A stretch of DNA of 64,000 bases from Thalassococcus profundi (GCF_003344785.1 NZ_QPMK01000005.1:124001-188000); one strand, 5' to 3'; counted from the stretch's first letter, positions 18,701-27,463 are shown. Notes: generated from the letters alone by a model not told the origin. Made by a program: numbers and translations.

Positions 18701-19651
18701 TTCCCCGGTCGAACAGCCGGGCACCCAGATTCGGAATCTGTTCTGGTCGCGCGCCAGCAGCGGTTCGATGACGTGTTCGGTCAGCGCCGCAAAGGCCTTG
18801 GGGTCGCGGAAGAACCGCGTGACACCGATCAGGAAGTCTTGCAGCAACCGGGTGCGTTCGTCCGCGTCGCGCCTGAGCAGCGACAGGTAGCTTTCGATGT
18901 CGGTCTGAAGCTGCAGCATCATCCGCCGCTCGATCCGCCGCACCATAGTGCCGGGCTTGTAATTCGAAAAGTCCTGGCCGTCCTGGGTGTTCAACAGGTC
19001 GATCACGTCCGGGAGCCGGGATTCGATCGCGGCAAAGACATGGTCCTTGCGGTGGCCGTTGCGGACCTCGTCGCGGTGGTTCAGCATCGAGATGAGGTTC
19101 GCCGGCACATCGCCAGGGGCCAGCCGCGCATCGACCACACCGGTCGCGGCGGCGCTGTCGGGCATGCCGGGAAAACGGGCCGAGGCGGCTTCCTGCACCA
19201 GCGCGATGCCCCCCGCGGCCTTGATCGCCTTCAGGCCCATCGTGCCGTCTGTGCCTGTCCCCGACAGGATCACGCAGCTCGCCATTTCGCCGTAGGCCCG
19301 CGCGAGCGAGGTCAGGAAGCCGTCGATGGGGGTGCGCACACCCACGGTATTGTCGCGCGGCTTCAGGCGGAACCGGCCGCTCATGATTTCGAGCGCCTGG
19401 CCCGAGGGAATGACGAATATGGTGTCCGGCGCGACCGCCATCCCATGTTCGATCTTGCGGACCTGCAGAGCCGTATGCGACCCGAGCAGTTCGTGCATGA
19501 TCGACGGATGATCGGGCGACAGATGCTGCACGATGACGAAGGCAAGCCCGCAGCGCTCGGGAATTTCCGCGACCAGCTCGGCCAGTGCCTCGAGCCCGCC
19601 GGCGGATGCGCCAATCCCGACGATCCCTCTGATTTCAGTACGGTCTGTCAC
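15773..19651 (-). CDS. CheB-CheR-PAS-HWE histidine kinase fusion
   Basis: A 1292-residue cytoplasmic signalling protein. In order: a CheB methylesterase-like domain (about 8-190; Ser in GASAGG, His in VQHLSPDH, Asp in GTGTDGTMG), a CheR methyltransferase domain (about 215-480; SAM site [14 protein letters not shown]), a Glu/Asn-rich coiled coil (about 640-720; repeated NEELQS/NEELET units), three PAS-type domains (about 720-1080) and an HWE kinase domain (His in [15 protein letters not shown]-box [14 protein letters not shown] motif). CheB lacks a receiver domain. The GTG start at 19651 follows GGGAG at five bases; the open frame extends upstream but without support. Its partner regulator overlaps the 3' end. 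Confidence 0.93.
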   Translation of the reverse strand: MTDRTEIRGIVGIGASAGGLEALAELVAEIPERCGLAFVIVQHLSPDHPSIMHELLGSHTALQVRKIEHGMAVAPDTIFVIPSGQALEIMSGRFRLKPRDNTVGVRTPIDGFLTSLARAYGEMASCVILSGTGTDGTMGLKAIKAAGGIALVQEAASARFPGMPDSAAATGVVDARLAPGDVPANLISMLNHRDEVRNGHRKDHVFAAIESRLPDVIDLLNTQDGQDFSNYKPGTMVRRIERRMMLQLQTDIESYLSLLRRDADERTRLLQDFLIGVTRFFRDPKAFAALTEHVIEPLLARDQNRFRIWVPGCSTGEEAYSIGILFSEALRQADDRRELQIFGTDIDLNSLRHARSAMYSDATLESVPEDLIKRYFIAHKGHYQVASRLRERVAFAPHNLLRDPPFSRIDIISCRNLLIYLNTEGQGAVMPRFHYALCNSGFLFLGPSESVESRGSYFNVVSRDHRIYRRNDTVSVGFSALTGRRPPQSTMPQRHIDTTDTALFEAPSVTPDYETQIDQYFLNRHAPPYFVVNASDEVSYLSGTLGPYVRPAKGALSARLEDLLSREIRSVLRPLLARVREDGGTAFETVSLTIEGAAPTARITVESLPFADGDMMVVIQPVARSETDPGQPSPETALSLHSAEEELARVRRRLNASEAGHAVAEQELRSANEELLSMNEELQSSNEELETSREELQSINEELETINAELSENNSQLNEVNSDLKNVLDSTDIAKLILAQGLIVRRFTRTAQNILHIDDRDIGRKVTDLKWQIDYPELADDVTRVEQTLQVVDREIANPATGVFYQVRVRPYRRIDDRLDGCIITFFDVTRRKRAELDLRESRERLAAALAAGNLGVHVYYPQTGKLVWDDRMREIWNVGADREIDYDLFMDRIHPDDREATQAAVDAAFDPRGDGTYNAEYRVLQSDGAPIWVRADGSVTLENGKPVRLVGTVKDITERHEAEQRMQAYAARLELTYEVTGIGAWQWEVRDDVSVWTPNMFDLLGAPREAKPSLATFASYILDEDRDRVVRELETAMDTGALFDSQFHIRRGDGEERVLVGKGRIIYNRSREPESMIGINFDVTDDVEKEARRDLLTSELNHRVKNSLATIQSIASQTIRHAPDMESFKQSFMGRIRAISRAHDLLINLDDREGTVADLVVSQVGPYASETDRQLQARGPRIQLGPSVAHGLGLVLHELASNASKYGALSREGGRVEIDWSRTTLDDVPALHLVWREIGGPPVEPPERTGFGTVLIADSLTHSLGGASRIDYARDGLVAEIDCKLRSGDDG

Positions 19652-20033
19652 GCAAACTCCCGTGGGATGAACCGCAAACCACAGTGCCACAGTTTGTCGG
19701 TCGCTTGAAGGAATACTGCACAACCCGGCAACGGGGACGCAAGCCGTAACAACAGGGTCTGACGCCCGGTCACGGCGACTCGCGGCTGCGCTCGGGGACC
19801 GCAAGGCCGCCTTGGGCGCCATGGGTCGCCGGACCGCTCATACCGGGCGGACCCGCTCGCCGTGCCTCAGCGCCGTCGCAGCGGCGCAGGACCGGTCCAC
19901 TCCGCGCTTTGCGTTCGGTTCGGCCCAACTGCCCAAGACGGTGTCTTGGAGACCGCGCATCGTTGCCGCCGATCCGCAGTCCCCGCAGTGAGCGCCGAAG
20001 AGGCCGCGGCGCGCACGGCCCCGGGCTTCGGGT
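19652..20033. other. Non-coding gap upstream of the CheB/CheR kinase
   Basis: About 380 bp with no supported gene. It must hold the kinase promoter. The only clear structure is a perfect palindrome CCAAGAC-GGT-GTCTTGG at 19933-19949, which could be an operator or a stem of a terminator for the solute-binding protein gene that ends at 20034 reading away from it; no T-tract follows. A weaker stem GCGCCG/CGGCGC lies near 19870. Confidence 0.45.
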
Positions 20034-21692
20034 TCAGGCCGCGAGGCCGAGCTTGTAGAGATGAATTTCGAACACAGGGTGCATGTCGGCGCCCACCACC
20101 TCTTCCTTGTGGTGGCGGAAGATCGAGCGCCAGTAGGGCTGCGTGATCACGCCCTCTTCGCGCAGGATCGTTTCGATCCGCGCCATCACCTCGCGGCGCG
20201 CGTCGGGGTCGGCGATGGATAGCGCCTTGATCAGCAGGCTGTCGAATTCCTCGTTGGAAAAGCCGCTCTCGTTCCACGGCTCGCCGCTGCGATAGGCCAG
20301 CGCCAGCGTCTGCACGCCCAGCGGACGGTGGCCCCAGTCGGTGGCGGAAAAGGCGTACTTGGTCCAGTCGTTCCAGAAGGTGCTGCCGGGCAGCACCGTG
20401 CGGCGCACCTTGAAGCCGGCATCGCGCAACTGCGCGGCCATGGCGTCGCAGGTCGGCGCGCGCCAGTTGTCGTCGATGGAGATCAGTTCGTGCTCGAAAT
20501 CCATCATCCCCGCCTCTTCCATCAGTGCCCGCGCCTGCTCGGGGTCGAACTCCGACGGGCCGATATCGGCATATTCGGGGTGAATTTCGGCGACATGATG
20601 GTTTGCCGCCAGCGCGCCGCGGCCGGCATAACCCAGATCCAGCAGAACCTGGTTGTCGACGGCCAGTTGCAGCGCCCGGCGCACGCGCACGTCCGCATAG
20701 GGCTGCATCCCGTCGACCTCGGCCAACTGGTTCGGGCGGATGACGACCGTACCGGTGGTGACGGTTTCGGACCGGGTCCAGCCGATGGTATCGAACAGCT
20801 CCACGAACTCACCGACGCTTTCGTAGACCATGTCGACCTCGTCGCTGTCGGCCGCGGCAAAGATCGCCGCCTGATCGGTGCCGAAATCGGTAAAGACGAT
20901 CCGGTCCAGCGTCGCGGGACCAAAGACCTCGTCGCCCCACCAGGCATGATCCTCGGCCTTGACCAGCACTGCCTCGATTCCGACATCGTAGCTTTCGGGC
21001 CGGTAGGGTCCGGTGCCCTTGGCCGCCAGCGGATCGCCCCCGAAATCCTGCGCAACGATGGCCGCCGGGTAGTCGGAAAAGCCCGCGATCAGGCTGATGT
21101 CCGCACTGTCGAGGATCAGGCGCAGGGTCCGGTCGTCCACCACCTCGATCGCGCCCGCGCGCATCCGGCCGGTGCTGTCGTCGATCATCGCGCCAAAGCG
21201 GCTGGCCATGGCGTTGCCTTCGGCGGTGCTGTCGCACCAGCGTTCAATGTTGAAGGCGACGTCGGCGGCGGTGAAGGGCGTGCCGTCCTGCCAGGTGACG
21301 CCCGGCCGCACGTTCAGCAGGTACTCGGTGGCGTCGTCGTTGATCTCCCAGCTGTCCAGGAGCATCGGGCGGATCGTGCCGTCGCTCTGGTATTCCACCA
21401 GGTATTCCAGCCAGCCGCGGGTGACATTGGACATTTGCGGCCAGTCGTAGCTGCGTGGATCCTTGAGCGAGCGCACCTCTTGCTGGATGCGCAGCGTGCC
21501 GCCGTCCTGGCGTTCGCGGCTGTCCTGCGCACGGGCGGGCGCGGTCAGGCCCAGAAGCCCGTAGGCCGCGGCGGCGCTGAGCCCGAGCCCGGTGGCACGG
21601 GTCAGGAACTCGCGGCGGGACAAGGTGCCGTCCTGCACCTCCTGGGCATAGGCGATGGCGGCGGGATGGCGGTTCGGTCCGTGAAAACGCAT
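20034..21692 (-). CDS. ABC transporter solute-binding protein, SBP_bac_5 family
   Basis: A 552-residue periplasmic binding protein of the peptide/opine/nickel class. The N-terminus carries a Tat signal (SRREFLTRATGLGLSAAAAYG) with cleavage near APARA-QD, so it folds before export. The SBP_bac_5 core follows: GTLRIQ, LLDSWEINDDATEYLLNVRPGVTWQDGTPFTAADVAFN and the AVDNQVLLDLGYAGRGALA hinge region. Substrate is unknown. No permease or ATPase genes are adjacent, so it is an orphan component in this window and must pair with a transporter elsewhere or act on its own. It is divergent from the lipoprotein/Slam pair. Confidence 0.92.
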   Translation of the reverse strand: MRFHGPNRHPAAIAYAQEVQDGTLSRREFLTRATGLGLSAAAAYGLLGLTAPARAQDSRERQDGGTLRIQQEVRSLKDPRSYDWPQMSNVTRGWLEYLVEYQSDGTIRPMLLDSWEINDDATEYLLNVRPGVTWQDGTPFTAADVAFNIERWCDSTAEGNAMASRFGAMIDDSTGRMRAGAIEVVDDRTLRLILDSADISLIAGFSDYPAAIVAQDFGGDPLAAKGTGPYRPESYDVGIEAVLVKAEDHAWWGDEVFGPATLDRIVFTDFGTDQAAIFAAADSDEVDMVYESVGEFVELFDTIGWTRSETVTTGTVVIRPNQLAEVDGMQPYADVRVRRALQLAVDNQVLLDLGYAGRGALAANHHVAEIHPEYADIGPSEFDPEQARALMEEAGMMDFEHELISIDDNWRAPTCDAMAAQLRDAGFKVRRTVLPGSTFWNDWTKYAFSATDWGHRPLGVQTLALAYRSGEPWNESGFSNEEFDSLLIKALSIADPDARREVMARIETILREEGVITQPYWRSIFRHHKEEVVGADMHPVFEIHLYKLGLAA

Positions 21693-21911
21693 GAGAGGAT
21701 CGTCCTGTTGGGAAAGGGAAGAAAGACCGCGCCTGGTCGGTCCGGGTTTTGACGATTAGCTAGACCTTGTCCCGACAGGGTCAACCGAAGGCCCTCCTAC
21801 CCTGAACAGGGGATAGATCGTCTCCCCCGGAACGCTAAGCATATCCGCGGCTGGGAAAAGTCCGGCCTGGGCCGGGTTTCCCGGGCCAAAGATTTGTCCG
21901 GGGACAGAAAA

Positions 21912-23072
21912 ATGACATTTAAAACACTTCTCGTTTTGACAACGATCGTGGCGCTCGGCGCTTGCTCCAGCAGCAGCAACGGTGGCGGTGGAGGCGGCGG
22001 CGGCGCGGGCGCCGGTGGTGGCGGAACCGGCGGAAGTGGCGGGTCTGGCGGCAGCGGTGGCTCTGGTGGCAGCGGAGGTTCTGGTGGCAGCGGAGGTTCT
22101 GGCGGCGGCGGTGGCACCGGCGGCAGCGGCAGCGGAAGCACGGCCGGCACCGGGTTCACCGGCACCGCCCAGATGAAGGGCGTCGTCATCCGGTCCGACA
22201 AGAACGTGCAGGTTTCTCTGCCCGTGCCTGGCGCGCCGACGATTTATGAATCTTCTCCCTACCCGTTCATCGACACCGGCCCCAACCAAACCACGGCACA
22301 GACGACCGCGGTGCTGGATCTGCAGAACGTAACGCTGGATTCCGTGACCGGAAATCAGTTCCAGGCGAACGGGACCGGATCGCTCAACGTGTCCGGCGCT
22401 CCGGGCGTCTCCAACGCCGACGGCAGCAGCTTCCTCGGTCAGGCGATTTTTGCGGATAACAATCCCAATCCCGCAACCGCGGGCGATCAGTTCTCCCTTC
22501 TGGCGGAGGACCTCGACAACGACGGCACCGATGACTTCTTCATGGTGCAGCTTGGCGCCGGAACGCTAAGTTCTTTCTCTGAAAGATCAACCTCCGGCGT
22601 CTTCTACGGCGGCACCTACACCCCCACCAGCGCATTGCAGTCCGGCGGCACGGCCACCTACACCCGAGTGGACGGTGCGCTTGTCAACACCGTGCGCGGC
22701 ACCAGCATCGCCGCAGGTCAGGATGTCGATGCGACCGTGCGCGCCGACGTGGCCCTGACCGCTGATTTCGACGCCGGCACCGTCAGTGGGCGTCTGAGCG
22801 GCGTCGGTCGCACCGGCGGCGCCGACGGGGTCGGCCTCAACACTGACATCGTGCTGTCGGGCGCCACGATCAACGGCAGCGACTTCACCGGCGGTACCGC
22901 CCGGATGGTCGAAGGTGGCACCTCCGTCTATTCCGGCGGGTCGTCCAGCTTCAACGGCTCGTTCATGGGGTCGGGCGGCGAAGCGGCCGCCGGGACCGCG
23001 CTGATCACCGGCAACATCCAGGGCCAGCAATCCGCCACGACCGCCGTCTTCGTGGGCGACAAGCAGCCATGA
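21912..23072 (+). CDS. Gly/Ser-linker surface lipoprotein, TbpB-like beta domain (probable Slam substrate)
   Basis: A 386-residue lipoprotein. The signal peptide ends in the lipobox ALGAC (Cys18), followed by SSSS-N and a Gly/Ser linker (about residues 23-80, eight GGS units). The rest is a Gly/Thr/Ser-rich beta domain without Cys whose C-terminal motif SFNGSFMGSGGEAAAGTAL resembles the conserved end of transferrin-binding-protein-like barrels. The ATG at 21912 is chosen because it puts the signal peptide first; a TTG at 21894 is in frame. The stop overlaps the start of a Slam-like gene (ATGA), so secretion partner and substrate are coupled. The ligand is unknown; transferrin itself is unlikely in a marine bacterium. 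Confidence 0.85.
   Translation: MTFKTLLVLTTIVALGACSSSSNGGGGGGGGAGAGGGGTGGSGGSGGSGGSGGSGGSGGSGGSGGGGGTGGSGSGSTAGTGFTGTAQMKGVVIRSDKNVQVSLPVPGAPTIYESSPYPFIDTGPNQTTAQTTAVLDLQNVTLDSVTGNQFQANGTGSLNVSGAPGVSNADGSSFLGQAIFADNNPNPATAGDQFSLLAEDLDNDGTDDFFMVQLGAGTLSSFSERSTSGVFYGGTYTPTSALQSGGTATYTRVDGALVNTVRGTSIAAGQDVDATVRADVALTADFDAGTVSGRLSGVGRTGGADGVGLNTDIVLSGATINGSDFTGGTARMVEGGTSVYSGGSSSFNGSFMGSGGEAAAGTALITGNIQGQQSATTAVFVGDKQP
22029..22100 (+). repeat. In-frame 9-bp tandem repeat encoding (GGS)8
   Basis: Eight consecutive 9-bp units each encode Gly-Gly-Ser. Units alternate between AGC/AGT and TCT serine codons, and an 18-bp block (CTGGTGGCAGCGGAGGTT) is repeated exactly at 22063-22080 and 22081-22098. 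Copy-number change would alter linker length by three residues per unit without breaking the frame. Confidence 0.9.
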
Positions 23073-24466
23073 TCCTGAACACACCGCGTCGGGCCCTTCG
23101 GGTCCGGCGTGGCGCCTTCAAGCTCCTGCGCCGGGGCCGCAACGTCTTGTGCGTCGCGGCCTCGTGCCTCTTGATCACATCCGGTGCTGCCGACGCGTTG
23201 AATGCCCGTCTGGCTAACGGCCAAGTGGTGACCGTCAACAGCTCGGCCGAATTGCAGACCACCGTGCGGCTGCTTCTGGCCAACGGCATGCGCGACGACG
23301 CCCGGCGGCTGGTGCGCGCCTTCGAGCCGGGCCATCCGGATCACGCGGTACGCGTGGCCTATGTCGACGGCCTTGCCGCCGCCGCAGAGGGCAACGACGT
23401 CGAAGCGGTGCGCATCTTCCGAAACATCCTTGCGCAGCGGCCCGAGCTCGACCTCGTGCGGGTGCAACTGGTGGGCGCGATGGCCCGGCTCGACCTCGAC
23501 GACGGTGCCCGCGCGCAGGCCGAACGGCTGGTGGCGGCGGGCGTCGACGACAAGCTCGACGGCCAGCTCTCAGGCCTTTTGCGCCAACTCGATGCAAACC
23601 GCCCCCTGACCTTCCGCGGCTACCTCTCCTTCCTGCCCAGCACCAACGTCAACAACGGCACCGACAGGTCGACCGTGGCCATCGGCCCGGTCGCCGGCGT
23701 CATTCCCGACGATGAACGCCGCAAGAGCGGCTTGGGCATCGCCCTTGGCGGCCAGGTCGCCTTTCGCCACCAGATGACGCCCAGCAACGCCTTCATCGCC
23801 GCGCTGGATGGCCGGGTCGAGCGCTTTCCCACCATCGACCGCACCAATACCACGGGCCAGTTGTCGCTGGGGGTCGAACACCGCCTGCCCCGCGGCAAGG
23901 CGTTGTTTCGACTGCTGACCGGCCTTGCGCATCAGGACGGCGACAGGACCTATCGCTACGACGGCCTCTCGATCGAGACGAACACCCGCATCGGCGATAG
24001 CTGGCGGCTCTATTTCGGGCCGGAATACCGGCAGGAGACCTATGACAGAACCCGCGGCGAGGATGGCAGCACCTTCGATCTGCCGGTGCAGCTGGACCGG
24101 TTCGCCGGACCCGACAGCTTTGTACGCTTCATCGCGGGGGCCACGTTCGGGCGCAAACGGCTCGACCGCTTTTCCTTCGACGAGGCACGGCTGGGCCTCG
24201 GGTATTACCGCGAGATGCCCATGGGGTTCTCGGGCTATGCCGAGGTGATCGCGGCGCGGCGGACCTATCACGACGATTTCCCCGGCATCAGCGACCCGCG
24301 CCGGGACGAGCGGCTGAGCTTTGGCGTGACCGTGACGAAGCGCGACCTCGTGGTCGCGGGATTTGCCCCGCAGGTGTCCCTGCGCGCGACGCGCACCAGG
24401 TCGAACGCAGCCTTCCACGACACCACAAAGACCGACCTCGACATCCGCCTGGTCAAGGAGTTCTGA
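23069..24466 (+). CDS. Slam-like outer-membrane protein (TPR plus DUF560 beta-barrel), type XI secretion
   Basis: A 465-residue outer-membrane protein. A basic n-region and signal peptide (cleavage near ADA-LN, residue 43) precede a periplasmic helical TPR domain (about 55-175; NDVEAVRIFRNILAQRPELDLVR is typical) and a C-terminal beta-barrel (about 180-465) with alternating strands and a terminal Phe (RLVKEF) as BAM signal. This order and length match Slam proteins (DUF560), which flip specific lipoproteins to the cell surface. The gene is coupled by ATGA overlap to the lipoprotein gene, the usual Slam-substrate arrangement. Identification is by architecture and context. Confidence 0.82.
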   Translation: MILNTPRRALRVRRGAFKLLRRGRNVLCVAASCLLITSGAADALNARLANGQVVTVNSSAELQTTVRLLLANGMRDDARRLVRAFEPGHPDHAVRVAYVDGLAAAAEGNDVEAVRIFRNILAQRPELDLVRVQLVGAMARLDLDDGARAQAERLVAAGVDDKLDGQLSGLLRQLDANRPLTFRGYLSFLPSTNVNNGTDRSTVAIGPVAGVIPDDERRKSGLGIALGGQVAFRHQMTPSNAFIAALDGRVERFPTIDRTNTTGQLSLGVEHRLPRGKALFRLLTGLAHQDGDRTYRYDGLSIETNTRIGDSWRLYFGPEYRQETYDRTRGEDGSTFDLPVQLDRFAGPDSFVRFIAGATFGRKRLDRFSFDEARLGLGYYREMPMGFSGYAEVIAARRTYHDDFPGISDPRRDERLSFGVTVTKRDLVVAGFAPQVSLRATRTRSNAAFHDTTKTDLDIRLVKEF

Positions 24467-24672
24467 GGCGCGCCGCGCGGCCCCGTGATAACGGTTGCCG
24501 GTCTCGGGCCATGGCGTCCGGGAGGGCCGGTACGCTCAAGAAAACGAGGCCGGTTCGCGGTAAGATTATCGGCGACCCAAAACCGATTTTCGATTTATTT
24601 TAGCATGTTACACGTCGCAATTAATGCCCTGCCCTCACCGAGCCAGACACCGATGGCGGGCCGCAGGGCCGC

Positions 24673-26082
24673 TCAGGCGCCCGTGTGCTCCGTGGCAAGC
24701 CGTTCCAGGCGGGCGGCGACCTCCGGCAAGGGCGGACAACTGCGCCGGGTCTTCAGGCTGACATGCAGCAGGAACTGGTCGCAAGTGGCCAGCAGATCGC
24801 CTTCAGGATCGCGGCGCATCTCGTGGAAAAGGCGCAGCTTTTTACCTTCCCCCAGTGTCACGCACGTGGTGACCTGGACCGCATCGCCGGCGTGGCATTC
24901 GGCGAGATACTTGATCGTGGTCTCCGCCGTGAAATAGCTGTGCCCGGCGGCGATATAGTCCTCGTCCGCCCCGATTCTCCGCATCAACTCTTCGGATGCG
25001 TCCGAGAAGACCTGGCCGAAACGGCCTTCGTTCATATGTCCGTTCACATCCGTCCAGTCGACCGGCACGCGGCGCGTCTGTGTGACCATCGGCACCGAGG
25101 AAGACGGCGCTGTCCGCAGCGTCTTTTCATGCGCGATCAACAGCTTGCCGGCCGCCGTTCCCTGCTGCCGAAGCGCCCGCAGCAGCGCGACCAGGTTGTC
25201 GTCGCGCTGTCGTTCGAGCGCGCGGATATCCAGGTGACCGGACTGCGCGTCGGACTGACCGGCGATCAACTGCACCAGCTCGGGCGTGAAGTCGGGCACC
25301 TCTGTCAGACGGCTCCAGGGCCAGGCGAGGCAGGGACCGAACTGGTCGAGGAAATGCGCCATGCCCGCTTCGCCGCCCGCGATGCGGTAAGTTTCGAACA
25401 GACCCATCTGCGCCCACCTGAGGCCAAAGCCGTAACGGATTGAATTGTCGATCTCTTCCGTGGTCGCGATCCCGTCCTTCACGAGCCAGAGCGCCTCGCG
25501 CCAGACCGATTCCAGCAACCGGTCGGCAATATGCGCGTCGATCTCGGCCCGCACATGCAGCGGATACATGCCGATCCCGGTCAGAATAGTTTTCGCCTTT
25601 TCAACGATATCCGGCGCAACGTTCGACCCGGGCACAAGCTCGACCAGTGGCAGCAGGTAGACCGGGTTGAACGGATGCGCGACCATCAGGCGCGGCGCGA
25701 TCGCGCCTGCATTATCCTGCAATTCCGAGGGTTTGAAACCGGATGTTGAGGTTCCAATCAGCGCGTCCGGTCGGGCATGGACACCAATCTCGGCAAAGAC
25801 GCGGGTCTTGAGGTCGATGCGCTCCGGCACCGATTCCTGAACCCAGTCGGCCTCCGCGACCGCCTCGGCCAGGGTCTCGCAGAAGCGGATCTCGCCCCGC
25901 GGCGGCAGGGCGACGTCGTAGAGCATCGGCAAGGCCCGTGCGGCCCCCTCCATCACCGCGCCGATCTTGCGCGCGGCCTCGGGGTCGGGATCGTAGACCC
26001 GCACCCGCCATCCCATCAGCGCAAAGCGCGCCGCCCAGCCGCCGCCGATGACACCGCCGCCGATGATCGCTGCCGTTCTCAT
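24673..26082 (-). CDS. L-carnitine dehydrogenase fused to a hotdog thioesterase
   Basis: A 469-residue bifunctional enzyme. The N-terminal part is a 3-hydroxyacyl-CoA dehydrogenase-type NAD domain (IIGGGVIGGGWAARFALMG, then VQESVPERIDLK, GTSTSGFKPSEL and AHPFNPVYLLPLVELV) with its helical domain to about residue 320. The C-terminal part (about 330-460) is a 4HBT hotdog thioesterase (VDWTDVNGHMNEGRFGQVFSDASE). This fusion is known for carnitine 3-dehydrogenase joined to betainyl-CoA thioesterase: oxidation of L-carnitine to 3-dehydrocarnitine and release of glycine betaine. It is the last gene of a three-gene unit with overlapping stops and starts after the BKACE and lipocalin-like genes. Confidence 0.92.
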   Translation of the reverse strand: MRTAAIIGGGVIGGGWAARFALMGWRVRVYDPDPEAARKIGAVMEGAARALPMLYDVALPPRGEIRFCETLAEAVAEADWVQESVPERIDLKTRVFAEIGVHARPDALIGTSTSGFKPSELQDNAGAIAPRLMVAHPFNPVYLLPLVELVPGSNVAPDIVEKAKTILTGIGMYPLHVRAEIDAHIADRLLESVWREALWLVKDGIATTEEIDNSIRYGFGLRWAQMGLFETYRIAGGEAGMAHFLDQFGPCLAWPWSRLTEVPDFTPELVQLIAGQSDAQSGHLDIRALERQRDDNLVALLRALRQQGTAAGKLLIAHEKTLRTAPSSSVPMVTQTRRVPVDWTDVNGHMNEGRFGQVFSDASEELMRRIGADEDYIAAGHSYFTAETTIKYLAECHAGDAVQVTTCVTLGEGKKLRLFHEMRRDPEGDLLATCDQFLLHVSLKTRRSCPPLPEVAARLERLATEHTGA

Positions 26083-26549
26083 GACCCCATCCCGTTACCC
26101 AGGCCCGCCAGGCGCCGCAGGTCGTAGCCGTACCAGTCGAGGATCTCGCGTGCCGCGCGCAGCCGGTCCGGGCTGCTGCCAGCCTCGCGGTCCATGATCC
26201 AGACGCGGCCACCGTCCGGATCGCCCACCGCCGCCGTTCGGTCGCCGATGTCCAGCCAATGCACCCAGAGCCGTCCGTCCGCGTTGCTTAGCCGCCCCGG
26301 CGCGGTGAGAATGTACTCCACCCCCTGCACCGTCAGCCCGTCCGCCGTCCCGCGCACAACCGTCCCGGGCGCGATGCCCGCGCCCTGCACCACGATCCAG
26401 TCGCCCTGCAGCCGCGCCGCGGTCACGTCGGCCTGCGAGGCCACCGGCGCGGTCGGATTGCGCAGCGGCACCGGTGCCGCAACCGGATCCGCAGGACGCG
26501 CGCAGCCGGCGATGGCCAGCACCGCGACCAGGCAGCCGGCGCGGATCAC
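26079..26549 (-). CDS. Lipocalin-like lipoprotein in the carnitine operon
   Basis: A 156-residue protein beginning with a GTG at 26549 that overlaps the BKACE stop (GTGA) and ending in an ATGA overlap with the carnitine dehydrogenase. The signal peptide ends in a lipobox LAIAGC (Cys16). The mature part looks like a small beta-barrel of the lipocalin type (LQGDWIVVQGAG, GVEYILTAPGRLS, LWVHWLDIGDRTAAVGDPDGGRVWIMDR) ending in a helix (LRAAREILDWYGYDLRRL). Its tight position between two enzymes suggests a role in uptake or handling of carnitine-like molecules or membrane lipids. No function is proven by the sequence. Confidence 0.8.
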   Translation of the reverse strand: MIRAGCLVAVLAIAGCARPADPVAAPVPLRNPTAPVASQADVTAARLQGDWIVVQGAGIAPGTVVRGTADGLTVQGVEYILTAPGRLSNADGRLWVHWLDIGDRTAAVGDPDGGRVWIMDREAGSSPDRLRAAREILDWYGYDLRRLAGLGNGMGS

Positions 26550-27463
26550 AGCGCCACCGGCGCTTGCTTGACAAGGCCCAGCTTGGCCCGCACCTCGGCA
26601 GGGGTCATCACCCGCGCGCCCATGCGTTCGACGATCCCGACCGCGTGCTCCACCAACTCTGCATTGGTGGCCAGCTGACCCTTGCCCAGCCACAGGTTGT
26701 CCTCGAGCCCGACGCGTACATGCCCGCCCGCCAGCACCGCGGCGGCAGCATAGGCCATCTGGTGCCGCCCCAGCGAAAACGCCGAAAAGGTCCAGTCCGG
26801 CGGCACGTTGTTCACCATCGCCATGAAGGTGTCGAGGTCGTCCGGCGCGCCCCAGGGCACGCCCATGCAAAGCTGCACCAGCGCCGGCGCCTCCAGCACG
26901 CCCTCCTTCACCAGTTCCCTGGCAAACCAAAGGTGCCCGGTGTCGAAGGCCTCGATCTCGGGCTTGACGCCGAGATCGGTCATCATCCGGCCCATGGCGC
27001 GCAGCATGCCGGGCGTGTTGGTCATCACGTAGTCGGCCTCGGCAAAGTTCATCGTGCCACAGTCGAGCGTGCAGATCTCCGGCAGACACTCCGCGATATG
27101 CGCCACCCGTTCGGTGGCGCCGGCCATATCGGTGCCCGCCTGGGACACCGGCAAAGGCGACTCGACCGGGCCGAAGGTGATGTCGCCACCCATGCCCGCC
27201 GTGAGGTTCAGCACCACGTCGGTGCCGCTGTCGCGGATGCGGTCGGTGACCTCGCGAAACAGGTCGCGGCGGCGCGACGGCGCGCCGGTTTCGGGGTCGC
27301 GCACGTGGCAATGCACGATCGCCGCCCCCGCCTTGGCCGCGGCGATGGCACTCTCGGCAATCTGCCGCGGCGAGCGTGGCACGTGCGGGCTGCGGTCCTG
27401 CGTGGCACCCGACCCGGTCACGGCGCAGGTGATGAAGACGTCTTGGCTCATGGTCAGCGGCAT
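26546..27463 (-). CDS. BKACE, 3-dehydrocarnitine:acetyl-CoA cleavage enzyme (DUF849)
   Basis: A 305-residue zinc-dependent beta-keto acid cleavage enzyme. Metal-binding residues are the His pair in IVHCHVRDPETG and the Glu in RVGLEDNLWLGKG. Given the downstream carnitine dehydrogenase-thioesterase, the expected reaction is 3-dehydrocarnitine plus acetyl-CoA to betainyl-CoA plus acetoacetate. The start at 27463 is supported by GGAGA eight bases upstream; the open frame continues far upstream, and an ATG four codons downstream (MSQDVF) lacks a site. It is the first gene of the operon. Other beta-keto acids are possible substrates in this family, but context favours dehydrocarnitine. Confidence 0.92.
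   Translation of the reverse strand: MPLTMSQDVFITCAVTGSGATQDRSPHVPRSPRQIAESAIAAAKAGAAIVHCHVRDPETGAPSRRRDLFREVTDRIRDSGTDVVLNLTAGMGGDITFGPVESPLPVSQAGTDMAGATERVAHIAECLPEICTLDCGTMNFAEADYVMTNTPGMLRAMGRMMTDLGVKPEIEAFDTGHLWFARELVKEGVLEAPALVQLCMGVPWGAPDDLDTFMAMVNNVPPDWTFSAFSLGRHQMAYAAAAVLAGGHVRVGLEDNLWLGKGQLATNAELVEHAVGIVERMGARVMTPAEVRAKLGLVKQAPVAL

Noticed and set aside
15863-19708. A 1281-codon open frame on the plus strand opposite the CheB/CheR kinase
   Set aside because: It mirrors a well-supported kinase gene, has no ribosome site or recognisable domain and an odd His/Arg/Ala-rich composition. High GC leaves antisense frames open.
22029-22100. Tandem repeat as a CRISPR or non-coding satellite
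   Set aside because: Units are 9 bp, in frame and encode Gly-Gly-Ser; there are no spacers.
21912-23072. Calling the lipoprotein a transferrin-binding protein
   Set aside because: Only the fold-level C-terminal motif and the Slam neighbour support a relation. There is no TbpA and no reason for transferrin in this organism.
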